Positions 32,944 through 44,957 are shown, numbered from the stretch's first letter. The stretch is DNA of 64,000 nucleotides from Cliona cf. orientalis (GCA_963930775.1 OZ005698.1:4346501-4410500), one strand, 5' to 3'. Notes: generated by a model from the sequence alone, not told the origin. Translations and numbers: made by a program.

Positions 32944-33046
32944 CTAGCCATAATATTAGAATATTCATGTTTTTTTTGTACTTGTATATTACATACAAAA
33001 AAATAAGTGCAGCTACTTTGATGTGATTTTTATACTTACTAAGCAT

Positions 33047-33586
33047 TCAGCTAAACACTGGAACTGGAGAGAAGATGAAGAAAACTTCAGGATTGCAGAT
33101 TCAAATCAAAACATCAACCACTCTGTAGTTGCCTGGCTGGAACCTTGCAGCTGAAGATGCCTGCGCATTACTGTACTATAGGCTGCGCATGATGCGCATG
33201 CCATCTGGAGTTGTCAGGGAGACTGGTTTTATAATTATGTAATGTTATTTTAGCCAATGAGAAGTTGGTTTTGCTGGAAAGTCCCTGCATGGAAACCACT
33301 GGGAATTTAATTAGCTGTCGTTGCTATGCGCGCGTAGCAACTTAAACGGATACCATAAATGTTCTAATTAATCGCTAAAATTCCGCATGAAACACCCGTG
33401 GGGTAGGGCTTATAGAGTATATAAATAACGGTCAGCCATCAGCCATTTTCTGAGTAAAGAACTCACTTGACTGTCAATCCAGCAATTTGAGCGGCCATAG
33501 TGGCCTAGCAACTCTTTTTCATTAAGTGCTACATAGCCAGCTAGGCCAACAGTTAGGTCAAAACGTTACACATGCACAATACAAAC
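33047..33586. other. No gene seen (upstream of the RAG1-related gene)
   Basis: Would contain the promoter of the minus-strand gene. No TATA box or terminal inverted repeat that could mark the end of a transposon was identified. On the plus strand a 'tataaata' occurs at about 33419 without a supported gene after it. Confidence 0.3.
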
Positions 33587-34018
33587 TACTGTATTGCCTC
33601 TAATTTAACGGACATCTCTAATTATCCGGACACCATTTCGAATTATTCGTTTACCTCTAATTACACCTGACAGTCAATGAAGTTTGAATTTTTGTTGTTT
33701 TAATTATCCAGACATCGTTGTTCTAATGCGGACAGTTCGCGCTAACGTGCTACCTATACCCATATCAGTGTATGAAGGAGGCGAATTGTTCTTTTTCCCA
33801 CCATGAACAGGGATTCGAGCTCCAGGTACCGTCTCATTTTCTCAATCTCTGCAGCTACTCGATCGCACGTCCACTTCACCGAATACGCATGCACGAAAGC
33901 GTGTTCTAATTCATCGGACACTTCCAATGCCAACTATTTTCGTGTGCTCTAATTATAGCGGACATTTGCCAAAATAATTATTTTTCTGGTGTCCGTTAAA
34001 TTAGAGGTAATAACGGTA
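33587..34018. mobile_element. MITE (TACTGTATTGCCTCTAATTTAAC)
   Basis: 432 bp with inverted ends TACTGTATTGCCTCTAATTT and 'aaattagaggtaataacggt' plus A. Internal 'cggacat' and 'ctaattat' motifs repeat through the arms. No coding potential. Confidence 0.75.
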
Positions 34019-34156
34019 TCTAAAGTGATAAGGTGGCAGATAGTTTTAACTTGGAAATCAGAAAATAACTTTCTCTTGTGGAATATCCCTGGCAGTGATA
34101 ATGCTGTCACTGTGGCTCTCGGCTAGATACACTAGCCATCAGGCGTAACTCATCAA

Positions 34157-34425
34157 TAATGCATTCCTATAGTACTTGAATATAAGTCCCAAAATCTTCT
34201 TCCTTCCGGGAAAAGAAAATCTCAGGACTTGAGCAGGAATCAGCACTTGTATACCCTTCCTTCAGCTTCCTCCCAAGGGCTTGGTGGCTCAACTGGTACA
34301 GCATCACACCAGAAATGTGAGTGTGTGGGTTGATCCCCACTCAAGTCCTAAGATTTTCTTTTTCCGGAAGGAAAAGCTTGAGACTTGTATATATATACAA
34401 GTGCTATAGGAATGCATAACTCGGA
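34157..34425. mobile_element. Inverted-repeat element enclosing a tRNA-derived SINE head
   Basis: The left arm ('tgcattcctatagtacttg', then 'ccttccgggaaaagaaaatc') pairs with the right arm ('gattttctttttccggaagg', 'caagtgctataggaatgca'). The centre holds Pol III-type boxes: A box near 34282-34296 (TGGTGGCTCAACTGG) and B box near 34328-34338 (GGTTGATCCCC). Confidence 0.6.
34277..34345 (+). repeat. tRNA-derived SINE head
   Basis: An A box and a B box 31 nt apart are a tRNA-gene promoter arrangement. Acceptor-stem pairing is not preserved, so I call a tRNA-derived SINE and not a tRNA gene. Confidence 0.55.
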
Positions 34426-35607
34426 AATATTTTACAGCTACCCGGTGAGTCTCTGTTCTAGCCCTGGCTGGATTAAACGAATTCTGTTGCTTATATACTT
34501 CGATTTTTTGAAGCGAGTGAGCATGTTTGACTGTAGATACCAGCCACCTGCACCGCATCCTTCAATTCTTCCAGGCGGAAGGACAAGTACTCATCCTGAA
34601 AAACTGAATGTGACAGTGGGAATGGTTTGGTATCGAGACTAACCAGATAGCCAGATAATCGTCAAAAAGCAAACATAGGGATGTATAGATCTAGTGGAGG
34701 TACTTTAATATCCCTAAAATATTCTGTAGTTTTTGGTAATCCTTCAATTTTTTTGCACAGTAATAAATTATAATGTGAAAATGCATGCAGAAAATGGTAA
34801 ACACTTATGTCCAGTCCAATCACCAATGTGCCAACGTCTGGAAATCTGTCTACGCGATTATGTCATATCATAGATAATATAGACCACATAAACAGGATTG
34901 GAAACTACTTACATGAGCAATAGAACGTGTACGCGCTCTTCAAACTATAGTTTGCATCCTTGGCAAGCCCCATTGCTATGATAATTTGAGCCAAAAATGG
35001 CCAAAAGCGATGACCACAGTGCACTTATCGACTGATAACAGCAAAACAAAAGTAGATTCAAGCTTGAAGAAGGCTTATTCCAGAGGAGTCCCTACTCTAA
35101 ATGTGGCCAGCAAAGTTGAAATTTTCCGAAGCCTCTCCACTCAACACTACAGTCCTACAAAGTCCAAGAAGCAAAAATGGCCGATTTTTCACTCAGAAGA
35201 CAGCACATCCATTAAGAAGTGCTTATTCCAGTGTGCTGATACAGTGCCCTTGCCACTCCTTTGTGGCTGTGGTCCTTAACTTATACAATTCGAGATAGAG
35301 TCCTACAAATCATTTTCCCACTGTTTGCTCTCACCTAAGATGGCAAGAAATGAGAGCATATTTGTTTGGCCACAACAGTGAGAGTACGGAACCTGCATAG
35401 CTTACAAGACTTGCTGGTAGTGTTGTCTTATCTCGGAGCTTTAACTCTGTTACTATTTTGATGCTGTAACTTCAATACCAATGCACGTAGAATTTGACAA
35501 AGCCATCGATCTCGACCATAACACAGTGGACAGCCATTACGTATGCAAATGTATTGCTCACATGAGCCATTTCCAATCCTGTTTAGGTAGTCTATATGTA
35601 TAGGTTA
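34426..35607. other. No gene seen
   Basis: Plus-strand open frames of 65-97 codons occur at 34986-35298, in part overlapping one another, but no domain, codon bias or splice pattern supports them. Confidence 0.35.
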
Positions 35608-36052
35608 TATACCGAGGTGCAGGTCTCTACGATATTTACACAATGGATCTCGTTATGTAGAGATCCTACGAGAACTTAAAAATTTCGTCAAGTGAAAAGA
35701 AAAAAAATCAAAGCATAAAGCGAGATTTGAACCCGCTACATTCTGTTTCACACACAAGAGCCCCAACCACTACACCACCGCTGTTGTCGCTGCTGCCAAT
35801 CATTATTTTCCCCCTTTCATAGATAAACCCTAGAGACTAACCCTGCTAACCATTGGCAACCCATTCCCAATCCTCCCCCCAGCCTCTCTCATCCATGCTG
35901 CATGTATTATTATACATTATACGCGCACGTGATTGCATCATAACCACGCGCCAATAATCTAATTAGGATCTCTGTACATAACGATTTCGTTACACAATCA
36001 AGGGCCGAAGCCCAAGGCTGTGTATATCGCATAGAGACCAACCGAGGTATAA
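35608..36052. mobile_element. Inverted-repeat element enclosing a second tRNA-derived SINE head
   Basis: Left 'tataccgaggtgcaggtctc' with 'tctcgttatgtagagatcc' pairs with right 'gatctctgtacataacga' and 'catagagaccaaccgaggta'. The centre contains a minus-strand tRNA-like segment at 35715-35790. Confidence 0.6.
35715..35790 (-). repeat. tRNA-derived SINE head
   Basis: On the minus strand: A box TGGTGTAGTGGTTGGGGC (35760-35777), a variable middle, and a B box GGGTTCAAATC within a 5 bp T-stem AGCGG/TCGCT (35720-35737). The acceptor arms do not pair, so it is a degenerate tRNA-like promoter and not a working tRNA. Confidence 0.6.
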
Positions 36053-37911
36053 TATTATAATGGACTTGTACCATGGGTCTACAAGGCCTTGACAACACAT
36101 CCTCATGGTAGCAATGACAGCGCTGGCTATAAAAGTCAGCTTGAGCACCACCCAGCAACACAGCAAAATATTTCGAATCATCATGACCGTGAAAAGCCAT
36201 CTAGCATTCAATACGCTTACCGTCAGCTTATGGCCAAGCCTTCAAGAAGGCTAAGATGCTTCTAACTTCCACAGTGATGGCTTTCTTGTTGGCCAGTGCA
36301 GTACTAAACTTCACAAAATGTGATTTCCTAGCCAGTATCTTTCTCTACAACTGCTCAACCTCCAAGATTCGCTGACTCAGCATCCAATTAACTCTGCCCA
36401 CTTATGGTAATTAACCTTTAACCTCACCATAGTACATATGCGTAGTACTATCACAACATAATTGTGTAGTATCTGAGGTAGTTATCAGACTTTGTATATA
36501 AATACAAGATTTGATAATTAAGTGCTCATATGGAAAAATCTGATTGGTCAGAATATACAACCATGGTACAAGATCTATGGTCATATCCAGCTAGCTGAGT
36601 GCACAAAAATGGAGGCACGAGAAGAACGATAAGTTTTGTTGTTTTATCATCGGCTATCAAGATCATGCCGAGATAACGGATAGTTGTTGAAGTACGTAGG
36701 ATATTAGTATAACAATAAATTTAGAGAAAACCTCCCTTTTGTTGCCAGCTGTATCAAAATGTGTGGAGGTGAAAATGGCACCTGGACTAGTGTGGCACTT
36801 CAGGGCATTTTTTGATTTGTGTTACACACAGTATTTGGTAAGCAGTAAGAGTTGAAATTTAAGTTTCAAATGGTATAGAACATAAAGTATATAGCTTGCA
36901 AGAAAAAACGGCCCGAATTGATAAACTGCAGCAGTAGAAACCATACCATGTATAGCCTACTATTAATAGCTGGTTACCTCCATCTAGCCAAGAATACCAG
37001 TTGGTTTGGTAATAGTCCCCGTTTGTTGTAAAGTGCTTGAATAATTAAATAAGTCACATTGTCCACATGCTCCTCCCCATGCATAGAAAAATAGTGTGGT
37101 AGTCATTAATTACATAAACAAGTGGTGATGAAAATCATTCGTGCAGGACGAGCCTTTACCAAAGTTATAAGATTTCTTTGAAAGCACAAATGTATGGTGC
37201 TAGTACCCCAAACTACACTGCAGTATGTCGGTCAGTTGCATGAGTAATAGTATAGTAATAGCATAGCTAGGCCTGAGAAGCTACCACGAGAATGAAAGTA
37301 TCATAGATGTTGATCGCCTGTGGGTTTGTCCACATGCCATGACAACAGGTCAGAGCTGTTTGTAGCCAGGCCCTGAGTGCCTTCATGCTAAGCAAAGAAT
37401 ATCTATCACTGATGTTAATTGTGGATTTGAGCCTTGCTCAGTGGTCCAGCACTCACTTTATCCATTTTGATGACTCTACAGGTCATCTCAGTGCCAGAGT
37501 TGTCATTCAGATCACATGCAGTGCACATGTATGCGCAAGGCGATCATTAGCTTACACTTACAAAACAATTAACTCTCTCCTCATTGAAATGATCACCCCA
37601 CAAACATACAAGTATAAAGTAAGTGTGGCATACATCAGGGAGTTAAGAACATAGAGCAATTCTCGATAGGTGCAACGGCCCCACACCAATTGTAACCCGC
37701 AGCAGACATGCCCATCCACTAGCACTACACGCCCGACCTTTATATTAGCCCCACCCCCGTTTGTCCATATTGCGCATGCGCATTTTATCTACACTGTTAC
37801 GTAGTCAGAATATGGACAATTTCGACCAATACCGGACATCCAACGTGGAGACATTAAAGCAATGTTGCCAGATCACTGACAAACCACAAAAGTCAGGAAA
37901 AATACATATAT
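36053..37911. other. No gene seen
   Basis: AT-rich intergenic sequence up to the LTR of the gypsy element. Plus-strand frames at 37385-37654 and 37761-38057 have no recognisable domain and the second runs into the LTR. Confidence 0.35.
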
Positions 37912-38223
37912 TGTTACGAAATTGCTACATTTGGGTACTACAGGCAAAAAAGTGTCGCAGGATGCGAAGAACCCCGGCAATAGCAAATGAAAGTAAAGCA
38001 ACAATTCTTATTCTGGTTGAGATCTCACAATGGGACCTAAGGGCTCTCTTTTTATAGGAGGGCTACAACGAAACTTACAAGGTCTGGGACAGACATGAAT
38101 TCAGTGACATACCAGAGAATGTGTGACAAAAATTAGCGTTACATTTGTGAACATGAATAACCGTTTACATAAACAATGGTGCATGACACACATTGAGTCC
38201 CTAGACAGCTAGTCTCCGTTACA
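37912..38223 (-). mobile_element. 3' LTR of a degenerate Ty3/gypsy element
   Basis: On the minus strand the sequence after the purine-rich 'aagaagggggtga' begins TGTAACGGAGACTAG and ends ATTTCGTAACA, giving a TG...CA LTR of about 312 bp. A TATA-like 'cctataaaaagag' lies near 38050-38065. No matching 5' LTR was found to the right, where a Tigger remnant follows instead. Confidence 0.6.
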
Positions 38224-38367
38224 TCACCCCCTTCTTAGGTCTCAAGTCCCATGAGAGAGGCTTAATTGTTCGGACTATAATAGGAGGGAGGCTTTCTGGT
38301 TCTGGTACTCCGACGAAGTCCTCCATTTTCCCCACTCCTTGTTGGTCCAGAGTTTTCATTCAGCCCT

Positions 38368-41300
38368 TCATCTGGACTTGCTTGCAACTGTGTCTGCTTG
38401 AGCTGATGTCTGTTCCAGCCATTTGGGTGGGTTATCACTGCTGTACCGCCACAGTCTGTTCCAGTGGACTACTTTTGGCTTGGTCCTGGGTCCTAGCTGG
38501 ATACGGTAGACCAGGTCATTAAGTGGCTTCACAACTGTGTAGGATCCTTCCCAGTTTCGAGACAACTTGGGCGACACGCCTTTCTTTTTCTTTGGGTTGT
38601 ACAACCACACGGGATCACTTGTGTTGTAAGTGTTGTCACTTGACTTGGTGTCATAGTACATCTTTGACCGGTCACTCGAAAGCTTTAAGTTTGACCTCGC
38701 AAACTCATGCACTGTTTCCAGAGTCTGTTGTAGATGCTCTGCATAGGGAGTGGCAAGATCTGGCTCTTCTTGTGCTGGTCTTCCCAGTAAAAGATCAACT
38801 GGCAGCCTCATCTCTCGCCCGAGCATTAGCTTAGCTGGTGAGCATTTTGTTGTGTCGTGAATCGAGCTGCAATACGCCATCATCAGCAATGGGATAAACT
38901 CGTCCCAGTCTCTTTGATGGTCTTGAACAAATATGGATAGCTGGGCTTCAATAGTTCTGTTCATTCGCTCTACCATCCCATCAGATTGTGGGTGTAGAGG
39001 AGTTGTTCTGGTCTTAGACATGCCCAGTAGGCAACACATTTCTTTGAATAGTGCACTTTCAAAATTCCGGAATGGATTTCAAGGAGTACCCCAAGTCGAT
39101 AAATCATTACATTGACAAGAACTTTTGCAACCGTTGTTGCCTCTTGGTTTGGCAGTGCATAGGCTTCAGGCCATTTAGTGAAGTCGTCTGCTACGATCAG
39201 CAGGTACTGATTTTCACTTTCTGAGAGTGGGAGTGGGCCAAGAATGTCAAGAGCAACACGCTCCATAGGCAAGCCAACATTGTACTGCCCCATTGGTGCT
39301 CGAGGTTTATGTTATGGCCCTTTTCTGGATGCACACAGGTCACAGCTAGTGCACCATCTTCGGATGTCTTCAGAGTAGTTGCACCAGTAAAATCTCTGCT
39401 GGATTCGGCCAACAGTTTTATATTTATCCCAAGGTGTCCAGCGGTTGGTGCTTCATGGAGCTGCTCGAAGGCTTGCTTTTGGAGTGGCTTTGGGAGAACT
39501 AGTTGTAGTGTGATTCCATCTCCCGCCATGTTCTCCCAGCGTCGATAGAAAAGATCATTATTGACCCCAGTATGCTTTTGTGCATGCTCCATAAGGAGAC
39601 TCTGCAGGCCAAGGGGGCTTAGTGGCACTCTGGTTTTTCGACTCAAGGATTGGCTTGATGCCTGGATCTTCTCTCTGAGCTTGATTGAGATCACTTCCAC
39701 TCCATGGAAGAGACTCTGGTGTGCTTTCTTAGTCTAATGTGCTCACTTGCACAGATTGCACTGCTGTGTTCACTTGCATTGCTGCTTCTTTTGCCTCGAA
39801 ACGATCACAGTGTTTGCAGGAGGTTGCCTGGCATGGCCTCCTGGAAAGGGGGCATCAGCATTAGTGTGCAGGTGACCTGCCCTATGGTTGACTTGAAAGT
39901 CGTACTCTTGCAGGCGTTGTATCCAGCGGGCAATCTGGCCCTCTGGGTTCCGAAACTTCAGGAGCCATTGGAGGGCTGCATGATCAGACCTGATGGTGAA
40001 ATGATGGCCATACAAGTAAGGATGGAAGTGCTTCACCGCTTCTGCTATGGCCAACAGCTGCTTCCTGGTGACACAGTATTGCTCTTCAGTTCGATTCATG
40101 GTTCTGCTGTAGTAGTAAGCCACGACTCGCTCTTGGCTTTCCTGCACCTGTGAGAGCACTGCACCAATTGCATGCCCACTAGCATCTGTGTCTAGGGTGA
40201 ATGGTGCATCGGGTAGTGGGAAGCATAGGACTGGAGTAGTTGCCAAGCAGGACTTCAGATGTGTGAAAGCATTCCCTGCTTCTGATGACCATTCGAATGG
40301 TACTCCTTTCCCTGTGAGTTGATGCAGAGGTCTGGCAATATCTGCAAATCCTTTCACAAAACGCCGGTAGTAGGAGCATAATCCAAGCGAGCACCATAGC
40401 TCACTTAAATTGGTTGGGGTTGGCCAAGTCTCTATCGCTCTGGTCTTCTCTGGGTCAGTCGAGACTCCTGTGGACCCAATGATATGTCCGAGAAACTTCA
40501 CCTCCCTCTGCAACAACATGCATTTCTGTGAGGTCAGCTTCAGCTTAGCCGCTCTTAAGCGATGAAAAACTTGTCGTAGATTGGTAAGGTTATGGTTGAA
40601 TGTTCGCCCCGGGATAAGGATGTCATCCAGGTAGACCAGGGCTGTTTGCAATGGGATATTGGCCAGAACTCGCTCCATCAAACGCTCAAAGGTAGCTGGT
40701 GCATTGCGTAAGCCAAAGGGCATCACCTTAAACTGCCAGAGCCCTCGGCCAGTAGTAAACGCAGTTTTGTCTTTGTCAAGAGGGTCCATCTCCACCTGCC
40801 AGTATCCACTCTTTAGATCAAGAGCGGACAACCAGTTCATTCCGGCAAGGGTGTCTAAGGTGTCGTCTATCCGTGGCAGGGGGTAGGAGTCTTTCCTGGT
40901 GATGTTATTTAGTGCTCTGCAATCAACACAGAACCTCAGACCTCTGTCCTTCTTCCGGACCAGGACAATGGGACAGGCCCATGGATTCTCAGATGGCTCA
41001 ATTAGTCCTTGATTGCTCATGTCTTGGACAGCCTTGTCAGCTTCTTTTTGGGCTAGGGGGCAATTGTCGAAGGGGTTGTCTTATTGGAGCAGATTCCCCT
41101 GTATTAATTTGATGGTGGACCATATCTGTGCATCCTAGGTCAGCCTTTAGAAAACAGATCAGCATTTTCTATCAAGAGAAGCCGGAGCTCTTTTTGTTCA
41201 GCTGCTCAAAGATTCTTTGCACTCCTCTCGTACAGATCCTTGATGTGGTCTGGAAATTCTTCTGGTTTGGTGCCATTGGCAGGTGGCAAGGCATTCTCAT

Positions 41301-41457
41301 TCTCTCCAACAATTATGTCCACCAGCTCACATCTGGCCACATCATACCTTTCTTGATCTTTTGGGTTGCTGCAGACATATTCATCACACAAACAGGCAGG
41401 ACTTCGTGGTTCAAGTCAACCAGTGCATATCACATGATACCACTTGGAACAACTTGA
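38368..41457 (-). pseudogene. Degenerate Ty3/gypsy pol (RT, RNase H, integrase)
   Basis: Minus-strand pol of a second gypsy-type element, broken into four frames. 41457-41100: pre-RT linker including FPDHIKDLYERSAKNL. 41020-39770: reverse transcriptase with CVDCRALN, SALDLKSGYWQVE, YLDDIL (about 40621-40642), and RNase H with TLDTDASG and a YLYGHHF...DHAALQWL block. 39700-39197: integrase zinc region, disrupted. 39293-38970 and 39039-38368: integrase core with LDILGPLP, HPQSDGMVERMNRT and a C-terminal WLYNPKKKKG...LSRNWEGSYTVV GPY-like part. A deletion of about 10 nt near 39066-39080 removes the TDQG segment and with it the second catalytic Asp. Clearly older than the copy at 52050-57301, and a different lineage by sequence. 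Confidence 0.85.
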
Positions 41458-41539
41458 GTTATCACACTGCACCCACTGTGTTCTCACTATCCATTGATTC
41501 TGGAAATTTACAAACAGGACCAGAATCAATATCATTCTC

Positions 41540-42700
41540 GTCACTCGAGGTATCTTTGGAAGGGGTTGCACAAGTGGAGGGCTCTGACTGTGGCTGTGAT
41601 ACTATCTCACAGAGTTTTTCTCTCTCTCGGTCCCCCTGCCTAGTCTTCTAGCTACCTCCTCTTTGGCCACTTCCATCGCCTCTTCCTTGGCTACTCCCTC
41701 CGACTTCAGGTTCACTATAAATACTCGAGGTATTTCTGGAAGAACATGCAGTCACAGAGGCATCTGATTCAGGCTTCTCATAGGATTTTCCCTTCCCTCT
41801 CCCTCTTCCTGTCCCTCTGCCAATTATTCTACTCCTACTGCCTCTTACTCGGCTTCTCTACCCCCTTCCTCTAGTAGCTTTTTCTCTCTCTTCCTTTTAG
41901 CTTTCCTGTGAACCTTAGAAGCTTCCTCTTCTTCCTTCTTTTGCTTAGGATGCAAACTATTTCATCATTACTTACATGACTGGGAATTTGGCTGCCACAC
42001 GCTTTCTTTTTTCAACTGGTTTTAGAAGTGTTAAACGTCCTTGAATGCAGAACTGATGGAAAGTGAATTGAATTCTGGAACGGGATTGGAAGCTGAATGG
42101 ACTATCATTATTGAAATGCTCAGAGACTGTGACAGCTGTTTCAATGACTCTCCATGTTACATAGAGGGGATCATCCAAGTCATATCCTTCAGCCAAGCAT
42201 TCTGCAAATTTCCTTTTCATTTCTTCACTCATCTGAGCTTCCTAAGGCAGCAGAATGCTTTGGAGTGGTAACCTCTTTAGATGGATCACAGAAAAACTTT
42301 GAAGGAGCAACTTTGATGCCTGCCTTTGAGACACATAGACAAGATATATTCCTGATCCATGGAAAGCATTCACGATTGATCTTGGCTTGATGGTATCCAG
42401 CCTTGCTTTCTTGAATACACGGGCAAATACATCTTTGGTTATCTGTTGCATGCCCTATGTGGGCCATTCTGAATGAGTCCACAGCCCTCTTCCAATTAGT
42501 TTTCAAGATCCAAAGAATCCCACATCCAACAGTTAAGTGTTATGAGAAGAGTGGGGTGGGAGACAATAGAGAAAAATTTGGTCTTCCTCGCAGAACTGTG
42601 ACACTTCTAGATCTATACGAGTAGTGTGGCCATCGATGATTAACAGAACTCGTTGCTCAGGTCCAACACAAACAAAAAAATGCTTTTAATCCAATCATAA
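41540..42700 (-). pseudogene. pogo/Tigger-like DDE transposase remnant
   Basis: On the minus strand, near 42540-42670, the sequence reads RVLLIIDGHTTRIDLEV...IFLYCLPPHSSH followed by stops and LLDVGFFG, the hallmark catalytic stretch of the CENP-B/Jerky/Tigger DDE superfamily. Next come KKNW-type and ITKDVFARVFKKAR...SIVNAFHGSGIY blocks (42240-42500), then EGYDLDDPLYVTW near 42180 and a long Lys/Arg/Glu-rich tail. The N-terminal helix-turn-helix is missing, and stops and shifts interrupt every segment. It abuts the degenerate gypsy pol, so one insertion truncated the other. Confidence 0.75.
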
Positions 42701-43319
42701 AACAGTCCTGTTTTGTTCCACTCATTGCTTGAGCACCCAAAGTAATATCTAGTGCAGCTATGCTCTATACCTAGCTGGTAAGCAGGTCAAGTATATTGAA
42801 CTACATGCTCATGTACCCGATTTTGTGGATGTTTGTGATTAAAAATGGATGTGGTTGCGAAAATCCTAGATCTGCCCCTGCAATGCATTGTAATGATTCC
42901 TACACATGCCTACTGATATAGAGCCTGACTACAACACTGTGAATGCTTCCATCAAGATAGCTAGTAGTTACTCCATTTCAGATGGTGTGGCTATAGTCTA
43001 GTATCGGAGTGAATTTGTCTATGACAAGATGTGATGTTACAAACTCCAGCTTTATTTAGTAGTTTTTTTGCACTCACGTAGACCAGGCTATCAAGTTGGG
43101 ATTTTGAGCAATTTATTTTATGCATGGATAGCATATTCATGCATGCATGATATATCCGAATGAGTTTGCTTGTATCGAAACATTACTTTCTTCTCTTCCA
43201 GTGTTAAGTCTTGATAGTGTTTGTACTTTTCAGAGTTCTTTGTGCATAATCAGCACAGTCCATATGTATGCAAGCATTCTTTAGTTGCCATTGCCAAACT
43301 ATTACAAGTATATTGATAT
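42701..43319. other. No gene seen
   Basis: Probably decayed transposon flank; nothing recognised apart from a 'atcctagatctgcccctgc' string, also present at about 22415, that hints at a dispersed repeat. Confidence 0.3.
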
Positions 43320-43454
43320 TACCGTAGTGTCCCAGGCAAGCATTCACTCCTGGGTCAGTGCCCATGTTACCACACCGTAGCAGCTTCTATATAAACGTAT
43401 GGAATTTTTGATCTCGGATAAGCACCCATGGGCGCTTACTAGGGACACTACGGT
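43320..43454. mobile_element. Small palindromic MITE, family G, copy 2
   Basis: 'taccgtagtgtcccaggcaa' at the left and inverted 'actagggacactacggta' at the right match the copy at 6902-7070; the interiors differ in length. Confidence 0.7.
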
Positions 43455-44061
43455 ACATTATTTCTCTCACTTGCACACACACCATTGCAGATTGCAAGCA
43501 TCCTCACATGCACATGTACTTATTTCATATCCGTGAATGCTAGTATTTACTTCATAATAATTATGTGCCTGTATGATAGCATCCCCTCAAGGTGTAATAT
43601 CTCGTATTTTATGCTAAAGACAGTCATGGTTTTCTACTTTTTAGAAAGTACATTAAACCCTATAGCTACATTCTCACCTTCAAAGTTAGTGTAGCTGCTG
43701 TGAGAAAAAAAGGCCCTAATAGGAAGATAAATTGCTATAACTGTGGGGGATTGCTCCTTTTATTGTGGATTTCTTTGAAACCTCACTCAATAGCTACTAC
43801 TACGTAGATGGCAGCTGTACAAAAAGTTGAATGGCTTCCTGTACTGTGGTTTCCTAGATATCTGTGGTTTTGGTGGCAGCCGAAAGATTCACGTGTTCGA
43901 ACTACATGTAGATAAATTTCTACAGCGGGTACACAACTTCCGGTACGTTGGTGATTGGACAAGTTCTGTCTGACCAAAGCTGGGAGATGGCTGATCAAAT
44001 CTCATAATGCTAGGACAAGATATAATAAAATTAGGATAAACTGCCACCCACTAAATAACCA

Positions 44062-44200
44062 CCAAAGCCCCTATCCGGATTTCATGGTTTGGAGGTTCTG
44101 GGTATGGCTTATCTGATGTAAGCAACCCCGGTCACATCCAATTGTAGTGCCCCGATCCTAATTATCCATCCTTAGCCCAAGTTTACTACTATACCCAGGC
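44062..44200. repeat. Dispersed repeat, copy 1 (ACCACCAAAGCCCC)
   Basis: 'accaccaaagcccctatccg', 'gatgtaagcaaccccggtc' and 'tgtagtgccccgatcctaat' recur at 46060-46205 in the same order. Confidence 0.6.
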
Positions 44201-44407
44201 ACTTCACAGATGTCACACAGAATAATTGAATGTGACACTGGATTTCATCAGGACTTGAATAAGGGAGGGATCATGAGTGGGAGAATGCAGAAATGTTTCT
44301 TCAGCTAGCACGAGGTACTTGTCAGACTGAGCATGCTCATACTGCCGCGCACACCTCATCTCTTGCATGTAATTACTCATGTCCGTGTAAGCAGCATCCT
44401 ATCTTAA

Positions 44408-44629
44408 TACCGTATAGCTGGAAATATTGGTGGGGAATTAAGTTTGGCGGTTTGGCGGTCTACATCACAACCACCAAATTAAAATCCGCCAAAATTTCCT
44501 ACTTGCACATATATGTATGGCAATCCTGTACCGAACCGCCAAATTTAAATCCGCTAATATTCTTGCAATAGCGATTTTGGGCTCAACCGCCAAATTTAAT
44601 TCCCGGCCAATATTTCCGGCTATACGATA
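44408..44629. mobile_element. MITE (TACCGTATAGCTGGAAATATTGG)
   Basis: Ends TACCGTATAGCTGGAAATAT and inverted 'atatttccggctatacgata'. Interior with repeated 'accgccaaattt' blocks. A related element is at 61376-61850. Its first 11 bases equal those of family M, but the rest does not. Confidence 0.7.
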
Positions 44630-44957
44630 AGGTAAGTCTTCATACTATCCTACTACCGTACTATAACATATGGGAAAAAATAATTTCAATTGTGATCAAT
44701 CGCTCCATATATGTACACATGAAAATTCATAAAAAATTGCTAATTTCTTATGTTAAATTGCATGGATCATACGTTATATTCGATTAACTACAGTATAACA
44801 GTATCCATCCCCGAGCACACACAAGCCTTCCATAGTTCATCCCTTATTAACTAAGGTTAAATGATTGACACTGCAAAGCTGAAAATTCTTATTTATAGCT
44901 CTGGTATAGGTGGTTTACACATAAAGAATCATGCATATTAGGTATAATGTTTTATGT

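Larger units (their letters stand above)
29460..33046 (-). pseudogene. RAG1-related (N-RAG-TP-like) DDE transposase gene, multi-exon, broken
   Basis: A long minus-strand gene of about twelve exons. Inferred exons: 33040-33046 (end of a leader exon), 32378-32943, 31981-32311, 31639-31916, 31378-31583, 31057-31308, 30910-30986, 30667-30858, 30298-30610, 30065-30229, 29827-29988, 29460-29750. All introns are 51-96 bp and GT-AG except one. Order of modules: CX2C zinc module and HPQKFCKRCY block resembling the RAG1 N-terminal zinc-binding region; a GRPP/RRGRP basic stretch; a RING finger split by an intron; a second C2HC-type finger; an IP(W)NKL segment; then a DDE-like core with IWIKIGGNKG, SGDYGFLCRMYG, CCLWC, PGLHISLG, FGGTFIGNHVHKSL, LPKMHMLE and GEQGAESIH; and an RRK-rich end. 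Lesions: TAA at 32636-32638, a frameshift at a T/C run near 32524-32534, TGA at 31662-31664 replacing a Trp, frameshifts near 31450, 30715, 30405 and 29640, an AT in place of a GT donor at 31055-31056, and a phase clash between the last two exons. Similarity of the N-terminus to RAG1 is clear by eye; the N-RAG-TP family name is recalled, not searched. Confidence 0.8.

Noticed and set aside
35715..35790. A working tRNA gene
   Set aside because: A and B boxes are present but the acceptor stem does not pair and there is no clear anticodon arm; called tRNA-derived SINE.
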